A DNA stretch of 19,534 nt, from assembly GCA_030680695.1 (NCBI GenBank), contig JAUXUT010000098.1:1-19534 (forward strand). Reading direction: 5' to 3'. Positions 16,187 through 19,534 of the stretch are shown in pieces. Within the stretch, counting starts at the first letter, position 1. Each line of letters begins with the position of its first letter. The position numbers and the translations under genes were made by a program. This stretch comes from a bacterium. GTDB lineage: Bacteria; Patescibacteria; Paceibacteria; UBA9973; UBA6065. Below the pieces are notes generated by a model. The model had not been told where the DNA came from. It made no database searches and worked only from the letters and a program-made list of their open reading frames with translations.

Positions 16187-17068
16187 ATGAAGTTCATCGA
16201 TCTCACCATTCCGCTCGGGGTTGCCACCCCCGCCTGGCCCACGTACGAACCGCTGCAACTCAAGTACTTCAAGCGTCTCGCCCCGAATGGAGCGAACGGG
16301 CAGCTGCTCACGCATTCCAATCATCTGGGCACGCATCTCGACGGCGAAATCCATTTCCACACGCCCGGCAAGGACATCGCTTCGCTGGAGATGGATTTTC
16401 TCATTCACGATGCCGCCATTGTGGATTTGAGCGATGCCTGCGGCGATTACGATATTTACACCAGCAAGATGGTGGAAGAACGCGTCGAAGTCCGCGAAGG
16501 GGATATCCTCATCATCCATACCGGGTATCACCATTTCGGCTGGGACTCGCCCTACGCCGACGAGATCCGTTACATGGTCAAGCATCCTGGTCCTGACCGC
16601 GAGTTTGCCGAGTGGGCGAAAGCAAAAAAACTGCGCTGGATCGGCGTGGACTGCGGCAGCGCCGACCACCCGATGAACACCATCATCCGCGACTGGATGC
16701 CGCGCCAGACGCGCGAAGCGGAACGGGTCTTCAAGAAAAAGTTTGGCAAAGCGCTTGCCGAGGTATTCGACGACACAAAATACCAACTCATGCATCTGGA
16801 GATGTTCCCGCACGGCATTATTCATGCAGAGTGCCTGGGTGGCGACATTGACCTGCTGTTGAATCGCCGCATGACCGTCGGCTTCCTCCCCTGGCGTTTC
16901 GTGGACGGTGAAGCCAGCATCGGTCGTTGTGTGGCCATGGTGGACGACGCTGAATACGAATCCCTGATGGCAAGGAAAGCCGAACTGCCCAAAACCAAAT
17001 TCGGCGACGCCAGCGACCCGTCCCACGTCGAGCGCTTGAACGAACTCAGCAAGGCGAACCAGGCGTAA
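16187..17068 (+). CDS. Single-domain cyclase family amidohydrolase (PF04199)
   Basis: A 293-residue member of the cyclase/kynurenine-formamidase-like family with all expected metal ligands: H46, H50, D52 and H56 in HLGTHLDGEIHF, and H213 and E215 in IIHAECLGGD. It also carries KHPGP and GVDCGSADHPMNT, shared with both halves of the protein at 4102-5769, so the two genes are close paralogues. It probably hydrolyses a cyclic amide or imide; the exact bond is unknown. The ATG at 16187 is chosen because AAAGGA (16174-16179) is 7 nt upstream and the sequence then begins MKFIDLTIPL, the family norm; an in-frame TTG at 16124 is not credible. The thiolase-like gene starts 8 nt after its stop. Confidence 0.92.
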   Translation: MKFIDLTIPLGVATPAWPTYEPLQLKYFKRLAPNGANGQLLTHSNHLGTHLDGEIHFHTPGKDIASLEMDFLIHDAAIVDLSDACGDYDIYTSKMVEERVEVREGDILIIHTGYHHFGWDSPYADEIRYMVKHPGPDREFAEWAKAKKLRWIGVDCGSADHPMNTIIRDWMPRQTREAERVFKKKFGKALAEVFDDTKYQLMHLEMFPHGIIHAECLGGDIDLLLNRRMTVGFLPWRFVDGEASIGRCVAMVDDAEYESLMARKAELPKTKFGDASDPSHVERLNELSKANQA

Positions 17069-17076
17069 CATCTTCC

Positions 17077-18267
17077 ATGCGAGAGGTGGCAATTATCGGC
17101 GCGGGGATGATCCCCTTTGGAAGACGTGAGCAGGACGAGCTGATGGACATGCTCGCCACTGCCTCCTTGATAGCGCTCGATGACGCCGGGCTGGGCGATA
17201 CATCGGTGGATGCGGTCCATGTTGCCAATGTGGGCGGGGGGATGCTTCAGCATCAATCCGCCATTGCCAGCTCGCTGACAGACCGCCTCAGCCTGCTGCC
17301 CGCAGCGGCGGAGACAATTGAAAATGGTCCCGCCTCCGGCGCTTCCGCAGTGAAGGCGGGCTTTTTGGCGGTCGCCTCCGGTTATTACGACAAGGTACTG
17401 GTCGTTGGCGGCGAAAAGATGCATGATATTTCCGCTCCGCGCGCCACCGATTTTGTCGCCGCCATGACGCACCCACAGGCTGAATATCCCTACGGCATCA
17501 CCATGGCGGGGCTGGGCGGGATGTTCGCCCGACTGTATATGGAAAAATATAAGATCACCCCGCTGCATCTGCACGCAGTATCGGTCAAGAACCATGAAAT
17601 GGGCGCGCTCAATCCGTATGCCCACATCAAGTCGCCGATTGTGCCGGAAAGCGTGTTCGAGGGCGATTTTGCGGAGATCAACAATCCCATTGTCGCGGAC
17701 CCGCTGCGCCTCTACGACTTATGCCCCGTCAGTGACGGCGCGGCGGCTGTCGTGCTTTCCACGGTGGAGGTTGCCAAACGGTCGGGAAGACCCTATGCCG
17801 TCGTTGCGGGGTTCGGGCAGGCGACCGACACCCATACGCTGGCACAGCGCGAAGACCCCGTCGAACTCAAGGCTGTGACATTGGCGGCGCGCGCCGCGTT
17901 TGACATGGCAAACCTCACCCCGTCCGATATTCACGTGGCGGAGTTGCACGATGCGTTCACCATCCTTGAGATTGCGATCAGTGAACATGTCGGATTCTTC
18001 AAGAAAGGGGAAGGCGGCGAAGCGGCGCTGGACGGCAAGACCTGTCTGGGCGGGCAGATCCCCATCAATGTGTCTGGCGGCTTGAAAGCGCGCGGACATC
18101 CCCTCGGGGCGACCGGCGTGGCGCAGGTGGCGGAGATCGTCTGGCAGTTGCGCCACGAACTGCCTCCAGAGCGTCAGGTGCAAAACGCAGAGGTTGGACT
18201 CACGATCAATCTCGGCGGGTTCGCCAATAATGTGTTGTGCTTCATCCTAAAGCGGGTACAGCCATGA
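17077..18267 (+). CDS. Thiolase-family protein with proline in place of the catalytic cysteine
   Basis: A 396-residue thiolase-fold protein of the archaeal/SCP-x-like type that pairs with DUF35 proteins. MREVAIIGAGMIPFG opens the fold, and H291 (ELHDAF) and H341 (GGLKARGHPLGATG) are present. At the nucleophile position the sequence is IENGPASGASA, with P85 (codon CCC at 17329-17331) where thiolases have Cys, and the C-terminal motif is LTINLGGFANN without Cys. Normal thiolysis or Claisen condensation through a cysteine thioester is therefore unlikely. It may be a scaffold, a CoA-ester-binding protein or an unusual acyltransferase. Neighbouring frames are intact, so this does not look like decay. 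SD is weak; the next gene overlaps by 4 nt (ATGA), implying a complex with the DUF35 protein. Confidence 0.88.
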   Translation: MREVAIIGAGMIPFGRREQDELMDMLATASLIALDDAGLGDTSVDAVHVANVGGGMLQHQSAIASSLTDRLSLLPAAAETIENGPASGASAVKAGFLAVASGYYDKVLVVGGEKMHDISAPRATDFVAAMTHPQAEYPYGITMAGLGGMFARLYMEKYKITPLHLHAVSVKNHEMGALNPYAHIKSPIVPESVFEGDFAEINNPIVADPLRLYDLCPVSDGAAAVVLSTVEVAKRSGRPYAVVAGFGQATDTHTLAQREDPVELKAVTLAARAAFDMANLTPSDIHVAELHDAFTILEIAISEHVGFFKKGEGGEAALDGKTCLGGQIPINVSGGLKARGHPLGATGVAQVAEIVWQLRHELPPERQVQNAEVGLTINLGGFANNVLCFILKRVQP

Positions 18268-18620
18268 GCAGTGACGTGATGCTGGTCGCCCATCGATGCC
18301 AAACGTGTGGAAAAGTCCATTACCCGCGTCATGACCGCTGTTTGCGATGCAAGCGGCGCGAATTCGACGAAATCCATCCGCAGGGGAATGCCAAACTGCT
18401 CACCTATACCGCCATCTACAGCCTGCCCTGCGGGTTCGACCAGCCGTTTCTCATCCTCGGCGTGGGGGAGTTTGAAAACAACGTGCGGGCGCTTGGGCAG
18501 ATCAAAACCGATTCGGTAAAGCGGCTTTGGACCGGCATGGTCGTCAAAGCGGAGTGGGGTCCCATCCGCTTCCAAGCGGACCGCATCGTCTCCGGGTTGG
18601 TCTTCGAACCGCTCGAATGA
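18264..18620 (+). CDS. DUF35 OB-fold Zn-ribbon protein (thiolase partner)
   Basis: A 118-residue protein with an N-terminal rubredoxin-like Zn ribbon, C12-x2-C15 and C26-x2-C29 (HRCQTCGKVHYPRHDRC), followed by an OB-fold region. DUF35 proteins commonly form complexes with adjacent thiolase-like enzymes (for example BbsA with BbsB, and the archaeal acetoacetyl-CoA thiolase system), where they help channel CoA esters. It starts at an ATGA overlap with the thiolase-like stop and ends in an ATGA overlap with the DUF2877 gene, so the three are translationally coupled. An upstream ATG at 18237 would extend into the thiolase-like gene and is not preferred. Confidence 0.9.
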   Translation: MSSDVMLVAHRCQTCGKVHYPRHDRCLRCKRREFDEIHPQGNAKLLTYTAIYSLPCGFDQPFLILGVGEFENNVRALGQIKTDSVKRLWTGMVVKAEWGPIRFQADRIVSGLVFEPLE

Positions 18621-19519
18621 ATGAAGCCAACGAGTCCCCGCGCCTTGCGGCTCTTTCCATGGGCGCTTCGATCCCGCAGGCGGGTTTTTCCGGCGTCGTT
18701 CACAGCATATTTCGCTCAGCGCTCAATCTTCGCCTTCAAAATGAGGAAGGCTTGTTGACATTGGTCGCCGCCGGCGAAGCCGACCTTCCACAAGGCATCC
18801 GCGTGGATACGCCCGCTGGTTTTACCTTCGAGCAGTTCAAGGTGGGCGAATTGGTTTTGTGTGACGCAGAATATCTCCGCCTCGACTCCCTGACGGTTGA
18901 CCTGCGCGGCGTGCCCCATTGGAAATGCGACCTGCCTTCGCTAAAAGCCGACATGACAAACCCCTCCGTGCGCCAGGCATGGGAAACCGTCTGGCAGGCA
19001 TTGAACAAGCGCCAGCAAGCCGCGGGCGCCGACATCATCGCGCAGGATTTGATCCATCCAACGAATGGCGCCTCAAATCGGATCAGCCAAAGAGCGGGGG
19101 ATGCCCTGCGAAAACTTTTACACTCTGCCCGGCGGCATGACCCAACGGACATGGAAACCCCGCTGCGCTTTTTAATCGGGCTTGGTTCCGGTCTCACCCC
19201 AAGCGGGGACGACCTTCTGGTCGGGTTCCTCGCAGGGCTTTGGTGTGGCATCCACAAGTCCGATGAACGGAAGGCGTTCATTGATACGCTCGCACAGGCG
19301 ATATCCCACCTATCGACCCGCACCAATGACATCAGCCGCACCTACCTGATCCATGCCGCCCGCGGACAGGTCTCGAGCCGTCTGGCAAACCTCGCCGGGT
19401 CGATTTGCACCGCCGATTCCTCCGACCGCCTGCTCCCCGGATTTGAATCCGCCGCCCAAACGGGTCACTCTTCCGGCATGGACGCCGTCACCGGGCTGTT
19501 GCTTGGGCTTGATGTGTGA
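18617..19519 (+). CDS. DUF2877 family protein (YlbF-like; probable carbamoyltransferase component)
   Basis: A 300-residue DUF2877 protein. Its hallmark GLGSGLTPSGDDLLVG spans residues 188-203, and GHSSGMDAVTGLLLGL closes the protein (283-298). E. coli YlbF (about 271 residues) belongs to the same family and works with FdrA and YlbE (DUF1116). Both partner families are encoded at 52-1779 and 2845-4089, about 14.5 kb upstream, so this protein probably completes that enzyme. The ATG at 18617 overlaps the DUF35 stop (ATGA) and is preferred over an in-frame ATG at 18527 inside the DUF35 gene. The remaining 15 nt after the stop hold nothing recognisable. Confidence 0.88.
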   Translation: MNEANESPRLAALSMGASIPQAGFSGVVHSIFRSALNLRLQNEEGLLTLVAAGEADLPQGIRVDTPAGFTFEQFKVGELVLCDAEYLRLDSLTVDLRGVPHWKCDLPSLKADMTNPSVRQAWETVWQALNKRQQAAGADIIAQDLIHPTNGASNRISQRAGDALRKLLHSARRHDPTDMETPLRFLIGLGSGLTPSGDDLLVGFLAGLWCGIHKSDERKAFIDTLAQAISHLSTRTNDISRTYLIHAARGQVSSRLANLAGSICTADSSDRLLPGFESAAQTGHSSGMDAVTGLLLGLDV

Positions 19520-19534
19520 ACTGCAAGCGCGCGC

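Noticed and set aside
17077..18267. Annotation as acetyl-CoA acetyltransferase
   Set aside because: The catalytic Cys is replaced by Pro, so acetyltransferase activity cannot be assumed.
1..19534. Mobile element, CRISPR array or tRNA
   Set aside because: No transposase, integrase, regularly spaced direct repeats or tRNA-like fold was seen on reading both strands.

Overview
The window is a single, fully co-directional (+ strand) catabolic block of about 19.5 kb with 16 protein genes. There is no RNA gene, transposase, phage gene or CRISPR array, and no gap between genes exceeds 192 nt. Moderately high GC, mostly good Shine-Dalgarno (SD) sites, a Gly/Ala-rich lipoprotein linker, and short palindromes or GACCGTAGAC-type repeats between genes would fit Chloroflexota (Anaerolineae-like). 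That placement is inference; no taxonomic marker gene is present.

Layout. (1) 52-5769: FdrA-like CoA-ligase-fold protein, nitrilase-superfamily hydrolase, DUF1116 protein, and a double-domain 'cyclase' (PF04199) amidohydrolase. (2) 5804-6652: NmrA-type NAD(P)-binding protein. (3) 6845-11077: three-subunit molybdenum hydroxylase (FAD, [2Fe-2S] and molybdopterin subunits) and a CoxG-like SRPBCC protein. (4) 11213-16111: ABC importer of the BMP/nucleoside type (lipoprotein, double ATPase, two permeases). (5) 16187-19519: single-domain cyclase amidohydrolase, thiolase-like protein, DUF35 Zn-ribbon/OB partner, and DUF2877 protein.

How the parts may work together. FdrA, DUF1116 and DUF2877 are homologous to E. 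coli FdrA/YlbE/YlbF, the trio linked to phosphorolysis of oxalurate to carbamoyl phosphate at the end of anaerobic allantoin use. Here the three genes lie at the two ends of one block. The middle encodes what is needed to import a nitrogen heterocycle (BMP-type ABC system), hydroxylate it (molybdenum hydroxylase), open its ring amides (cyclase-family hydrolases) and cleave a C-N bond (nitrilase). The simplest reading is a purine-, pyrimidine- or other cyclic-ureide degradation route that ends in carbamoyl transfer and energy recovery. The actual substrate cannot be read from sequence. No carbamate kinase is in the window; it may lie just outside.

The oddest points are a thiolase-like protein with proline (P85) where the catalytic cysteine belongs, a fused double cyclase whose first domain has lost most metal ligands, and a set of small intergenic palindromes, four of which share an asymmetric TTTA (or TAAA) loop in both orientations.
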